From the NCBI GenBank assembly GCA_026419785.1, contig JAODTK010003765.1, positions 310,001-374,000 on the forward strand: DNA of 64,000 bases, written 5' to 3'. Source of the stretch: Sclerodactyla briareus (taxonomy: Eukaryota; Echinodermata; Holothuroidea; Dendrochirotida; Sclerodactylidae). How positions within the stretch are numbered: position 1 is the stretch's first letter; each line of letters opens with the position of its first letter. Below the pieces are notes generated by a model. The model saw nothing but the letters and a program-made list of their open reading frames with translations. It made no database searches and was not told the DNA's origin. The position numbers and the translations under genes are program-made. Shown here piece after piece: positions 23,627 to 34,734 of the stretch.

Positions 23627-23639
23627 AGAGTAAAAGCAG

Positions 23640-24975
23640 CCTAAGGTACTCTGAGACCCTTGAGAGTGGACGGCCTGTGACAGCGTGACCGATAGAGATC
23701 CTCCCACAACCCGGGATTCCACTCAGGGATTCCGAGCAAGCCCCAAACAATCTGCACGCACAACGACGTGATGGGGGGAGGTCGATGGAAGAGAGAAGGA
23801 CCCAACCCCCCCCAAAAAAAAAAAAATTATAAATATATCTATATATATTAGATGAGGAGCCGTCCGCGTTACTGTGTTGCTAACTGCTATGTCTAGAAAT
23901 ACGTCCTGAAAAAGACTAAGCTAGGACCTGAACCTTCCACAAATTGATCTTTACCTCGGAAGCGGGAGTTCCGTGGTTGATAGTTATTTTAATATATGGC
24001 GTGTTCGACATCCTGAAATGTAGCCAATGTTTCAGAGTACGCACGCGACCGGTCAAACAGTCTTGATCAAAGACTACCAGTGACTGACTCCCAGACATGT
24101 TCTGAGCTTCTGTTAGCCTTATAATGTTCAAGTACATCGTCTTGAACTTGAAGGGTATGGCTAGCAACAAAACAACCAATCCAGGATTGCTTTCCACTGC
24201 ATACAATGCATGTGCAAATGATGCAAACTGCAATTGTATTTTGGGCGGAATTGCAGTGGCGGGAATTCTTATCGCGGATTGTTTGGAACGACTAGCTAGT
24301 ACTCCCTATAAGTATAGTAGGAGATTCGTCGCGATGACAGGGCCGGGACACAAGGCAAAGTATTTTCGATAGGCGACGACTAAGCTATCGGCAACTTCAG
24401 TCTTGCTTGAAAAGACGCAGGCGCTTCATCTACACTCAAAAGTTAGAGACAATATAAGACCATCTGTGTCGCACTAGTGAGGTTTTGAATGAATGTCTTC
24501 TCAGACGTCCACAATGTCTTTCTATTCTTGAACGGAGACCATTCGAATTGCCTATTCCATACTGAGATACAAGTGGCAGTAAGAAGAATTGGCCTGTATA
24601 GTATTGCCCATATATTAGACATATCCTTAATTGCGAGATCTAACATGGGTAAGCCCCAGAGCCCAGAGGCCAGAGAGAATTGAATTTCGTCTGTCAGTGA
24701 TCCAGCATTTCTCGGGCGTGTTCAAGTCAAGAGATGCATTTACTATTTCTGACTTACCGGAATGTAACAAACACTCACCTCGTGTCTGGAATGTCATTTA
24801 TGTGGAGTGACGAGAAGGAGATTCCTCAACAGCTGTTTTGATTTTGAGTTGAGGGTTTTTTTATAAAGTCAGAGTCAGTGTTAATTTGGACCTAGCAAGA
24901 TGGAAATAATTCATGCATGTGATACCATCGAAGGATTCAGAGCCTGAAAAGGAACACAAGGACAAGGTAGTAGAT
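23640..24975. other. No gene seen, copy A
   Basis: Aligns with 61,840-63,110. Copy A has about 80 extra bases around 24,180-24,270 which create the open frame at 24,124-24,372; copy B lacks them, so the frame is not supported. A run of A followed by AAT repeats marks both copies (23,818; 62,006-62,035). Confidence 0.4.
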
Positions 24976-24979
24976 AAGG

Positions 24980-25120
24980 AATTTTATAGAGATATAATAT
25001 TATATATTATATATATATCTATATATATATATTATATATATATAGATATATATATATCATATATATATATATTATCTATATATATATATATATAATATAT
25101 TATAATATATATCGCATATA
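24980..25120. repeat. AT microsatellite
   Basis: About 140 bp of ATATAT repeats with TATAGATAT and TATCTATAT variants. The copy B site (63,130-63,175) has only a short TATATGGATTATAT remnant, so it expanded in A or contracted in B. Confidence 0.85.
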
Positions 25121-25194
25121 CTTGATATAGTCGGGTATAACAGGTTCGCAGATAGACTTATGATCACTCTACGATGAGAATATCAGTGTCGAAC

Positions 25195-25320
25195 GGAGGA
25201 CTCGAGGCGGCCTCGAGGTCATTTTCTCTGGTCTCGGTCTCGACCGAAGCAAATGCCCGGCCTCGGCATCGTGGCCCCGGACTGAAAATTGGCCGAGAAC
25301 GGCCGAGGCGGACATGTCGG
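25195..25320. repeat. CTCGG minisatellite, copy A
   Basis: GGCCTCGG/TCTCGGTCTCG repeats over about 120 bp, GC-rich against AT-rich flanks. The copy B version is at 63,240-63,345. It is followed in both by TTTCTTAATAAAA-like sequence and TTGGTTCCAACAAAT, perhaps the end of a mobile element. Confidence 0.7.
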
Positions 25321-26269
25321 ATTAAAATTTTTAATAAAAATACTGAAAATTGTTGGTTCCAACAAATTTCTCTGGAATACCAGCAAGTTTTGCCCGGGTG
25401 ACAAAAAGTTAGCATCCCTATGCCGTATGGCCTACTGGTGAGGGGCCGGTTCTCTCCTAAGCAAAGCTGCGAAGGACAGCATTATACCGAATTTAATTCT
25501 TCCACACTCATTTGTTTCATTTCCTTCTGTAGGGAAAGGCGAGGAGCCCCGTAAGTCATTTGTCGATGAAGAACCTTGTCTCAGTTTAGTTCACAGTGAT
25601 TGAGGGGTAGGAGGAATATCCTCGTAAATGACCCCGAAGCCACCAAACAACCCAGAAAGGAAAAATGAACCAAAACTCAAAATAATTCGCCCGTGTTCCT
25701 GAAAATAAATCAAGACGTCTGAACGCATTCACACTCTTAGAGAAGAAACAACATTTTCAGAGACAATTACCGCATGATCCACTCTCTGCGAGAAGAAATA
25801 TTTACGAATGTCAATTCTGCAGCGCTTGCCCCGACGCTTGAGACCGGGCCCTATTTGCAGTAACGTTGGAAAATTCAAAGGAGGAGTCGAAAGGACAGGC
25901 CATCAGTCCATGGACAATTTTGTAAACGGATCAAGTACCCCCGAATTCGCCTCAGCTCCTTGGTAGTCAGACCGAGACGTCCCCCGCGCCCCCAACCCTC
26001 CTCCCTTTGCGCCTTAATCTTTCCTCGTAGGATAAAATTTACAGACAGTGAATCATTCTAGTTGCCCACGCTGAACGTCTTCAATTACCTGATTGCTTTT
26101 TGCAAAGTAAGATCCAACTTGTGCAGAATACTATAGGTGCGGTTTCAATAGGCTGAACAAGCCTGGACAACAATATACACTATCAAGGAAACTGAAGTGT
26201 CGTCTAAATACAAACCCAAGATCTTTTTTTCTGAAATTCAACTCATGCAAATGTTATTTTGGCCATTCA

Positions 26270-27120
26270 ACTTGAAGGAAGCGTTGCGATTGTGAAAACC
26301 ACCATGCATAACTTTGAACTTGTCGACAGTGAAAAAAAATTGTCAGTCGGGAAGGACCATTTGGAAATTATATCAGATCCCTTTGGAAATTGCAACATAT
26401 TCATTCGGAACAACCTCCTGATACAACTAGGTATCGTCTGCGAACTTACTAACCCGGAATGAACAGAAACCTTCAAGATCGGCAATAAGCCAGAAACAGA
26501 AGCGGCCCAAGAACCGATCACTGGGGAACACCACTGTGGACCTTTTGCCAAGACGCGACCGCCCTTAGTACAACGCGTTGTTCCCTATTATGAAGCACTC
26601 ACAGAATCCACTGAGGAATTCCCCTAAAATCCCAAAGATCTCCACTTGAGCAAGAGGGACGCTCATTGAGGAAACCTTTGTCAAAAGCTTTCTGAAAGTC
26701 AAGGAAAATGTATCACAGCCATTGCCGTTGTCAACCGAACATGTAACATCTTCCATAAATTTCCAAGAGATTAGTCAAACACGAACGATTTTTCTAAACC
26801 CATGCTGAGAATCCCTAATCAGGGGACATGCTCATGAAAGAATCAACCATATGATCGCGAAATGATAATTCCATTACCTTGCAGCAACACTAGTAGGACT
26901 GACGGCCTGTAATCAAGAAGAGACCGTTTAACTCTGAAAATAGGGGGGGAGAAAACATCTCTCTCCTTCCGATCATCCGGATAAAATACCTTCTTCGAGT
27001 TTGAAAATAATAGCTAAGACAGAAAACGCGTCGGCCAAAGGAATTTTAGTAAGAAAGGAAAAAACTCCGGACTAGGAGCTTTATCAATTTTTTCGAGTTT
27101 TTCTGCAGTTTATCCTTAAC
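26270..27120 (-). pseudogene. LINE reverse transcriptase remnant (CR1/jockey-like)
   Basis: Read from 27,120 down on the minus strand: QHGFRKNRSCLTNLLE (about 26,825-26,770), FLDFQKAFDK (about 26,705), VHSGVPQ, a stop, then SVLGPLLF (about 26,540), VSKFADDT (about 26,450) and a DKFKVMH-like string (about 26,300). These are RT blocks in correct order, including the FADD catalytic motif. Several frameshifts and stops make it a pseudogene. The QHGFRKxRSCLTNLL block is common in CR1/jockey-type LINEs. The 5' part is cut by the hAT at 27,255. Confidence 0.88.
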
Positions 27121-27254
27121 CAAATCAGGCGGAAACACCAGATTACCAATTTACTAGCGGAGAAACCCCGAAACAGGTCACCAAAATATTCCAGTTCTAT
27201 GAGTCAACAACAGACGAGAAAATTTTAAAAACTTAGCCATACTCTGGGTATCGC

Positions 27255-28735
27255 CATCTGGCGGCGGAAGCCTACAAATTAAGGCGGGGGGGGGGGGGGG
27301 GGGGGGAAGCAGACCAAACTTTTGTTGAATGAGGTGTGTTCACTATCTAAGCGGAACGCAGCACTAATGGTTGGCGCGGATCGTGGACGAAAATTTTGGG
27401 TTTTACGAACCCCCCAGATGGCCCGGAAACGACATCCTGAGAGTCGTGAGCTATAGTTACCCAAGTAAAATGGGGTCAGGCAACATGGTTTATAATAAAA
27501 GGGATGTGAAGAATGATATGCATATCAGATGGTTTGGAGACAGCAAATCCGCTGATGGAGAGCTGGGGAAATGAAAGGGATGGTCACACACACTTCTTCG
27601 ATCATACGTGAATTCCAGTGACATGTCGAGACTGAGTAATTTTATTATGCTCACCAGGTAGCCCCTTTTCCCGCCCAGTTGGCCATCTCACTGTGTTCAC
27701 GTGGTTCAGGTATCGACTTCAGCTTTAGGGGTCTAGAGGCGGACTCCGTAGGTGGGCGAACCAAACACTGGAAAGATTAACATGTTTAACACTTGGTTCT
27801 CGCATTTTACAAAGTTGACCAAACTAAGTGAAAACAATTACGCTACGTCAGAAGACACCAAAAAGTTGGTGCTTTGAAAACTGCGTAAGACCTTTTTTCA
27901 CTGGGAGAAGCGTTGTAACAAACAGGAATCACGGTTAAAAAATAGTTATTGTTGTATCGCAACACATATATGTAATCAAAATTTGATATCAATTTTAAGT
28001 ATACAATACAGTTCGATAACATTTTTAAATCATGCTTGGTTGGGTTTTCATTTAAAAAGTACGTAACACCTAAAAGCCATTAATGCAGAGAATAACGATA
28101 AAGCTCACAGGACATGTCATTTGAGCTATTTCTTCATGGTCTCATAAGCTGACAAAAAGCAGCATCCCTTTCTAGTGTAATCTAATGACTATTTTTATTT
28201 CAACGTCCCACTTTGTGGCGAGTATTGGCGCCTTGTACCGTGATACAGCGGTGATATTGTCCATCTTGAATAATCTAGTAGACCTTGTCAAGAGGGACTA
28301 GCATTACTGTCAGTCGGTCAGCACTTTTGTTATTTGCCAGAAAGAGGCTGACTCGTGTTTCTTCTGTCAGTTTTACATTTTCTCTACGCGGAGGTAAATA
28401 TTCCATTCGATTACAGATTTCGCTACAAGCTGAGAAGTCGCAGACAGGCGCGGAAAGGGTCGGTACGGCAAATTGTCGAACTTAAACAGGATACTAGTTT
28501 ACATTTTATCGGGCGGTATAACGACAATTCTATGTATATATCTATATTCCATCATGTTCCGCAGATCGATACGAGGTTACCTGTCGATGTGTTGGGTAAT
28601 CTTCAAAAATTCAATTTCATTTGGTCAAAATTTTAGGGGGACGGACCCCTCCACTCGAATTTTGGGGGGACGCGTCCCCCCCAGCCCCCCCCCCCCCCCC
28701 CCGGACCCCCCCCCCCCCCGCCTTGCGCGCCTATG
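27255..28735 (-). mobile_element. Second copy of the hAT, inverted
   Basis: Begins CATCTGGCGGCGGAAGCCTA and ends CCTTGCGCGCCTATG, the reverse complement of the ends of the element at 12,871. Interior blocks match in reverse (for example 28,300-28,640 against 12,960-13,300, and 27,300-27,480 against 14,160-14,310). Length 1,481 bp. Flanking octamers GGTATCGC and GCTATCGA agree at six of eight positions, consistent with a slightly corrupted target duplication. It sits inside a LINE-bearing insertion unique to copy A. Confidence 0.88.
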
Positions 28736-29561
28736 GCTATCGATGATTGTACATAACCGAGTCCCAAATCTATCAAAAGTGACCAATGCGTCCGGACTTC
28801 GCTTTCCCCTCACATAATGAGAAAAATGCACGGAGGATCTCTTGCTATTAGAGGCAATCCTGCCTCTCAAAAACAAGTTTAGCACCAGAACTAAACGCTT
28901 GGACAAGCTTTGCTGAATTTTTGAAATGCCCAGATCAGACACAGAACCAGAAGAACGATGAAGTCGCCTTAAATGCCGCTACGTTTGATGGCCAGACAAA
29001 CTTCCCTTTTCATCCAAGAAAGTCTTTTGTTCACGGAGACGTTCCTCCAGGAACGTTAACTTCATAATCTCGTTAGCCTTTTCAATGAAAACCATTCCAA
29101 GAGTCGACAGCATTCGACTTTATAACAATGTATCCCATCTACTTTGCTAAAAACCCTTGGAAATGTTCATCCAACACGGCCTCGCGAAACAAGGAAACCC
29201 AAAAAAGCTTACACTCTGTGGGAGATTGACAGAACAAGACCCATTCAAAGCTAGGAACATCGTGCTCACTTGCACCGAGTTAACCAAAAAAAATAAAAAA
29301 GAAAAAACTCTCTACATTATCTACAGAATCGGGATCAATGCTCAAAACAAATCCAAAAAGATATGCTTTCTGTTAGGAAATGTACTGGCACTAGTACCAT
29401 TAGACCAAGAAATATTCTGGAATAATTCTCAGTAAGAAAAAGTTGAGGACTTCCCTTTGTTGTACTCTCAAGTATCGAAAATTATGAGTTCATGACAATC
29501 ATGTGTATATACACAATATAGCTAGAAGATACAAACAGAGGGATAAAGATTTTATTATATT

Positions 29562-29612
29562 AGTAGTGTAGTAGTAGTAGTAGTCGTAGTCGTAGTAGTT
29601 AGTAGTACTCTC
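29562..29612. repeat. TAG trinucleotide repeat, copy A
   Basis: (TAG)n with CGT interruptions, about 50 bp. Copy B has a longer form at 63,741-63,808. Confidence 0.85.
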
Positions 29613-29809
29613 TATTCCGATCTCCACTCAAATGAATCATGAATGCTACAAACCATCCTCATAGCCAACGCAAAAACAATGGGTTCATGATTATTATTGG
29701 TAAAGTAGTAGCGTCGCGTGGGTGTACCAATGAAGGTTAGTCCAAACCTGCTTCTCTCCCTTCTCTTCTTGTAACCGTAAAGGTGATACTGTTCAGGCAG
29801 GGATGTATA

Positions 29810-32800
29810 GTCACATTTGCCAAGATACGGCATAAGAGCGCCTCTTTCACTATGTCATGTAAATGGGTGATCCGTGTCAAAAGAAGTGTCATTCTCAAAA
29901 CACATGGTATACCCAAAGTGAGCAGTGTGGTTGTTGAATGCAACCACACTCGAAACTAGGCCGTAACAACCAGAAGCCTATAGTGTTACAGGTTGCATTC
30001 ATGTAGGACTATCTGCACTCGAACAGCAGGATGGGAAGGGAATAGAAGCAAAGGAAACTCTAAAACAACTATACCACCCATGACGAAAACAGGGCCAGTC
30101 CCTTCTGAGTCGACCGCTCACAATCCATGTCGAATGAACTTGGTGAGTACAGGTGCAGCTGGATTCCGAGTGGGCTATAATTCAATGGTTGATACACCCC
30201 GACTTGGACACGAGGTCGTTATTCCTTTGGGCGAGTTCGTTGAACGGGCTCATCTCTCCGCATACGTGGGTTCGTCGGTTATGGTGGCCATCGGAAACCA
30301 CTGCACCTAGGTTCGTGTTTCCAAAGATACAAGGTTTAGGCAGATATTGGGGAATGAGATTAGTTGGGATATCAACAAAAATAAATGATTATTAGCCAGA
30401 TAGCACAGCAATCAAAAGACCCTCCGTACCTAGTCGTCCATTTTTGCAGTTAATGGATCTTTCTCTTGAGTGCGAACACGAGATGTTTTCCCTATGCACA
30501 GGTTTATGCAGCGCACAACCGGGCATTTCAGCTAGTCGTAAAAAATGATTGCAAAACACCATATTCTAGGGCGGCTACGAAATTAACTAGAAAAATACAA
30601 GGCTGATGGAGTGGGCTTTTCGGCTATTCGTTTCTTCTGGAGGCGGGGGGGGGGTGGGGGGGGGGGAGGTCGATCTCTGTACAACATTGGCATAGGACTG
30701 GCATATTGGAGTCATAAGTCACTCGTTATTATTGTGTGGTAGTCGCGGATATATTAGCCAAAAAACCGAGCTCGTGTTTTCGGCTCAATGTGAAAAATGT
30801 GGCTTAGTAAGGCTGGGACGCTTACGTAGGCTGCGACGGCGATGGATTCCTCACTCACGTCGCTGCATCACGCGGTAACGCTGGAAGGAATCATGTAGAT
30901 AATGACAGGGCTTCTCGGGGAGGCAGGGGATGGTGAGGTTCGCGGACTGATCCGCGAGCGTTCTTTGGGTAATATGGAGTGCCTTACGGTGAGATCCTGC
31001 CCACGGTGTCCTGCATGTGGGAACGGGATCCAGGTGGTTTGGGCGACCGCTGGGGACGACTCCGGAATCATAGTCTGCGAAGATGCGAGATATCAGGGAG
31101 TTCGAGGTGGAGACAGGTCAGGCCTGATTGCCCCGGAGGAGAAAACGGTGAAAGCGGTGGGGGATGCGGCTAGGTGTCTGGGGCATGGGCCCATGAGTGT
31201 GAGTGAGTGAGTGAGTGAGAGAGGGCGATGTGAGTGAGTGAGTGACGTGGAGTGGAAAGAGAGTGAATACAAACATATACGGCACTTCTCCGTTCGATAC
31301 CACAGGAATGTGCCCTATGAAGTAAGCCAACCCCGTATCGGCCTCATGAATCATAGCTTTACTTTCTCTAGTTATCCTCTGTGATCAATGCACAAAGAAG
31401 AGCTAGTGTGCTCGGAGGATGTGCACCAAACTCAGCGGCGGTATATTACGTTTTTTTTTTTTATCCTCAACAAATGATCTTCTACGTTATCATGAGTTTT
31501 CTTTCTAAAAAAACATTCTTCTCGCCGAATGCGACTCTCACATTTATGCCATATCTCGTATCCGCAATTATGGGCAGAGGAGCATTGGATCACATGATAT
31601 CACGTCGATAGTCATGGGATGGCCACTGGCAGATTGGAATATATCACAAATCGTTGTATCGTCTCTTGCTCGTAGGTCCCATGAGATCGGATTGAAAACA
31701 GTGTCAATACTCCACCGTCGCCGCGTCCGTGTGGCGGTAATGGAAATCGGTATGTACGCGGCGACGCCACCCGAATCGCATCCCAGTCGCGGTCGCTCCA
31801 AACAGGGACAACAATGCTCAACGAATATGGCATCTCCAAAGACGAAAGCAGGGTAAACCAACGGGGAGATCCGGCGGGCAAATGGCTCTACTGGGCCAAG
31901 AATCCTCAAGTGTGACGGGGAGGAGGAGGGTAGGTAAAATCATCAAGGCCCAAGCGCCCGCAGCAGGCCAAAAGCTAAACCGATGACAAACCCTCGAAAA
32001 GATAAGGTTCTGCCAAATATTGCTCTAGACAGGGTCAAAACGTTACTCGAAAAACATTGCACGCTACTGAGTACCTAGCAAGATTTAGTGAGCACATAGG
32101 AAGGCGATCAACGAGTATCTCGATCCAGAGAGAGCAAATCAGAAAAGGAGGGGGGTGGAGAGGGTGGCGAGGGTGATGGTCGGGGGAATGATGACTACGA
32201 CCCGGCGAGGAAAGTGCGCCATCGTCATCCGAGGGCGGTAGTCTCAGGAACGCGAGCAATAGCGACGAGGACCTGGGCCACAGCCCAGCGATGTACGGGG
32301 GAAGCGAGTCTGCGGAGAGCCTCCGGCAACAGCGAAGCCGAAGGCCAAAAGAAGGTCAAACGAAGGAAATGGAAACGGGTCCGCCCAGTCATGGGTTCAA
32401 CGGTCGATAACAGCTGCACGACGAGAAGAGAGCCATAAGGGACAAGTGAAACTGAAAAAGCAACGAAAATAAAACTGAGGAAGCCGCGATCCGAAAAAAT
32501 GCCGGTCGCAGAACTTGGATTAGATGTTCAGATGTCTTCTCAGCATTCAAAACATTGGGACTGATTCGAGGAGATGTGTCGAAAAATGCACGCATTCCGT
32601 CGTGGTGTGTGTGAGAGAGAGAGAGAGGGGGGGGGGGTGGGAGAGGGATACGAAGAGAGGTACGAAGAGAGGCGGACTAGCTTCATCAAAATAAGGAACA
32701 ATCCCATCCTTGGCCTCAGGCTTCCAGGTGTCAAGGAGTCAAAGAATACGCTTCCGCGCGCGCGGTGGCGTTAATGGGAGGAGGCGCAGGGAGGGGAAGA

Positions 32801-33150
32801 GAAAGGCGTATTTTCCTGCATCGAAATTGAACAAGTTTAAATGTCGTTACAATTGTTGTATGCCGCGCAGGTCTTGTGAAGCATTCCCTGTCCCCTTCGA
32901 ATAGTATATCAACCCTAACAGATGGTTGGCTTAACAATAGTATCCTGTTCATTCAATAGTATTTCATGTGAACCCCAAAAATGAAAATAACCGACTACGG
33001 GACTCGCAAACGACGTCACGACTATATTGACGAGACGATCCCACAATCAACATTTTCAATGGGGCACTGCCCAGGCCAAAGGGAGATCAGGAATGGTTTC
33101 GGAATATCTAGCAGATTCTATTGTTTCCTGAGCTCATTGTTGTCCATTAA
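29810..33150. other. Single-copy GC-rich block, no gene identified
   Basis: Not found in the duplicated segments. From about 30,800 to 32,800 it is visibly GC-richer than the rest. It has a G run at 30,641-30,667, a GAGT repeat at 31,198-31,245 and GA/G runs at 32,605-32,643. Open frames of 102 codons (30,902-31,210; G-rich first codon positions and a CPRCPACG motif) and 113 codons (31,909-31,568, minus) look mildly coding but match no family I recognise. Confidence 0.4.
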
Positions 33151-33679
33151 TCAATGACATCATTTCAGTGGTCACGATATGCAATTACCGGCGAGGAACG
33201 CGCCACTAATAATAATAATTATTTTCTTACCTTGCCTCGCAGAACCCGAGTTCGCAGGGATGAACACGAGTTGCGATGTGAAATTAGGGAAGGGGACACG
33301 TTTTGGGCATTTTGTTTTGTTTTCACTAAATATTGCAATATTTTTCAGTATCTGAATAAGTTTAAATTTTGCACCAAGTGAGAGACACAAATACAAACTA
33401 ATTATAGTGATGTCATGGTTCCTAAACATGTTTGATCGAATGTGTGACTCAAAACACTCTAAACTATGCATTTGCTAGTTTATAAAATGAAGAATGTTAT
33501 GTATTTTGCATTCCTGTCCACACGAACGCTAAGAATTTATCTCGTCACGAGTGTAATGTTACACCCATTTTAAAAACGTTGCGGAAATATACCCAGATAG
33601 TTAAAATGCATTATAAATGCTTATAATGAGAAGACCATTCATTACCAGACATACAAACGATTAGTGAATGTATGTTCCA

Positions 33680-33698
33680 TTTTTTTTTTTTTTTTTTT
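33680..33698. repeat. Poly-T run
   Basis: About 18 T residues, followed by GCATTGGTGCGCCCCCAC. It may be the poly-A tail of a minus-strand retroelement. Nearby GAGGGTTGCG(T/C)... appears twice (33,773 and 33,819), a short direct repeat. Confidence 0.6.
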
Positions 33699-34110
33699 GC
33701 ATTGGTGCGCCCCCACAGTTCATTCTAGCCGTTTCTGTATGTACAATTGAGGACTCTGCTATCGCAAATTCATGAGGGTTGCGTGGCGCGCCCTCGGAGG
33801 ATTATAAATTCTCGACGAGGGTTGCGCCAGCGCGCCCCTCACGAAGAAATGGAACTCGAATACTTGAGGTATTCCATATTATGTATGGTCCGGTTACGTG
33901 GTGATGTTCAGTCGGGATATGTTGACTTGCTCTCTTCTTCTGATATGATGCATCTGCCCGAATGTTCCAGAAGGAGTATGTACAGTATGAGTTTGCAGGA
34001 AGGTACAAAGGTGTAATTTTGTTGTAATGAAGTAAATGAATGAATACAGTGCAATATTGGGATTTAATAGATACTTGAGGGAAACGTGAACGAAAATAAA
34101 GCTACTCAAT

Positions 34111-34311
34111 ATGAAATCATCTTGTCTTGCATTACTAGTTGTCGGTTTACTATTAATATCATGTAGTTTGCTATTTTGCAAATTTCCTAAGAAAAGGAGA
34201 AGAACAGGGGAATTTGCAATCTTTGGTTGTTGCATGAGGTTTTGGGTTAGTTGTTGCACCCCAGTTACATACGGTAATCATCGCAGTGGAGGTCCCGACC
34301 TGAGGGAGTGA
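34111..34311 (+). CDS. Small signal-peptide-like, Cys-rich ORF (hypothetical)
   Basis: ATG with A at -3, 66 codons. The start MKSSCLALLVVGLLLISCS is a classic signal-peptide or membrane-anchor pattern. A basic KKRRR stretch (residues 27-31), which could be a processing site, follows, then a short tail with two CC pairs. No family recognised. The frame could end at a donor-like GTAATC near 34,276 rather than at its stop. It lies on the strand opposite the LINE at 34.7 kb. Chance is a serious alternative. Confidence 0.3.
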   Translation: MKSSCLALLVVGLLLISCSLLFCKFPKKRRRTGEFAIFGCCMRFWVSCCTPVTYGNHRSGGPDLRE

Positions 34312-34592
34312 TTGTGTATTTCAGCAGTGTTCTAAAAGTCTAGTTAACTACTTAAATACTGGTGATGTTTGGCCGGTTTAATGATTGAATACCATACACA
34401 GTCGTTTATCTCGTAATAGCAGATGTATCAAGTTGCAATCTAGCGTTGAATAAACGGTTGAGTTTCTTCAAAAGATTCATTCCGTAGTATTCTGCCGCTG
34501 CTATTGCAGGCGAAATAATCTCTGACATACGTCATTTTAAGGCTCCCAAATGATACCCAATAATCTAAAACTGGGAGAAATAATCGATTATA

Positions 34593-34676
34593 ATGAAGAT
34601 TCTCGTATTACTATCAATCTATGGCTTTATAACGTATGGTCTCGCCGATACACTCAAGACAGCTTTCGTCAAACGG
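34593..34676 (+). CDS. Candidate first coding exon with signal peptide
   Basis: ATG opens MKILVLLSIYGFITYGLA, with lysine n-region, hydrophobic core and a plausible cleavage after GLA, then DTLKTAFVKR. It runs directly into GTATGT, a good splice donor, in phase 0. Upstream TGCCGCTGCTATTGCAG (ending near 34,511) resembles a 3' splice site, so the exon could span 34,512-34,676 with 5' UTR. Later exons were not identified, so the protein is unknown. Confidence 0.33.
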
Positions 34677-34734
34677 GTATGTTAAGGGAATAATCTTAAT
34701 GCAAGTAGAATCCTTCGTTTGTAATCCAATAACT

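Larger units (their letters stand above)
25565..29412 (-). mobile_element. LINE-bearing insertion, copy A only
   Basis: Copy B joins the equivalents of 25,560 and 29,415 near 63,600, so 3.85 kb is absent there. It contains a LINE reverse transcriptase on the minus strand and the inverted hAT (27,255-28,735) inserted later. Removing the hAT leaves about 2.4 kb of LINE-derived or other DNA. Segment 28,740-29,410 holds open frames without recognised motifs. Confidence 0.75.
1..29800 (+). repeat. Direct duplication, copy A
   Basis: This stretch reappears in the same order and orientation from about 43,643 to the window end. Anchors include the 10,412 transposase exon (51,747), the 11,730 MADF exon (53,089), the hAT transposase (14,712/57,985), the pyrimidine tract (21,030/60,618) and the TAG repeat (29,562/63,741). 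Copy A carries insertions absent from B at 356-1,658, about 1,985-2,990, about 5,090-5,650, 12,871-14,340, about 16,915-20,500, 22,399-23,626 and about 25,565-29,412. The copy already matches B at base 1, so its left edge is outside the window. Well-matched stretches look roughly 90-97% identical by eye, with more single-base indels than substitutions. Confidence 0.93.

Noticed and set aside
24124-24372. 82-codon frame with a Cys/Ala-rich centre
   Set aside because: Its centre is an 80-bp segment absent from copy B, and no signal or family is evident.
24985-25130. Bacterial-style or viral origin in the AT-rich tract
   Set aside because: It is a plain AT dinucleotide repeat in a eukaryotic context.
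31118-31354. Thr/Ser/His/Leu repeat frame
   Set aside because: Product of the GAGT microsatellite.
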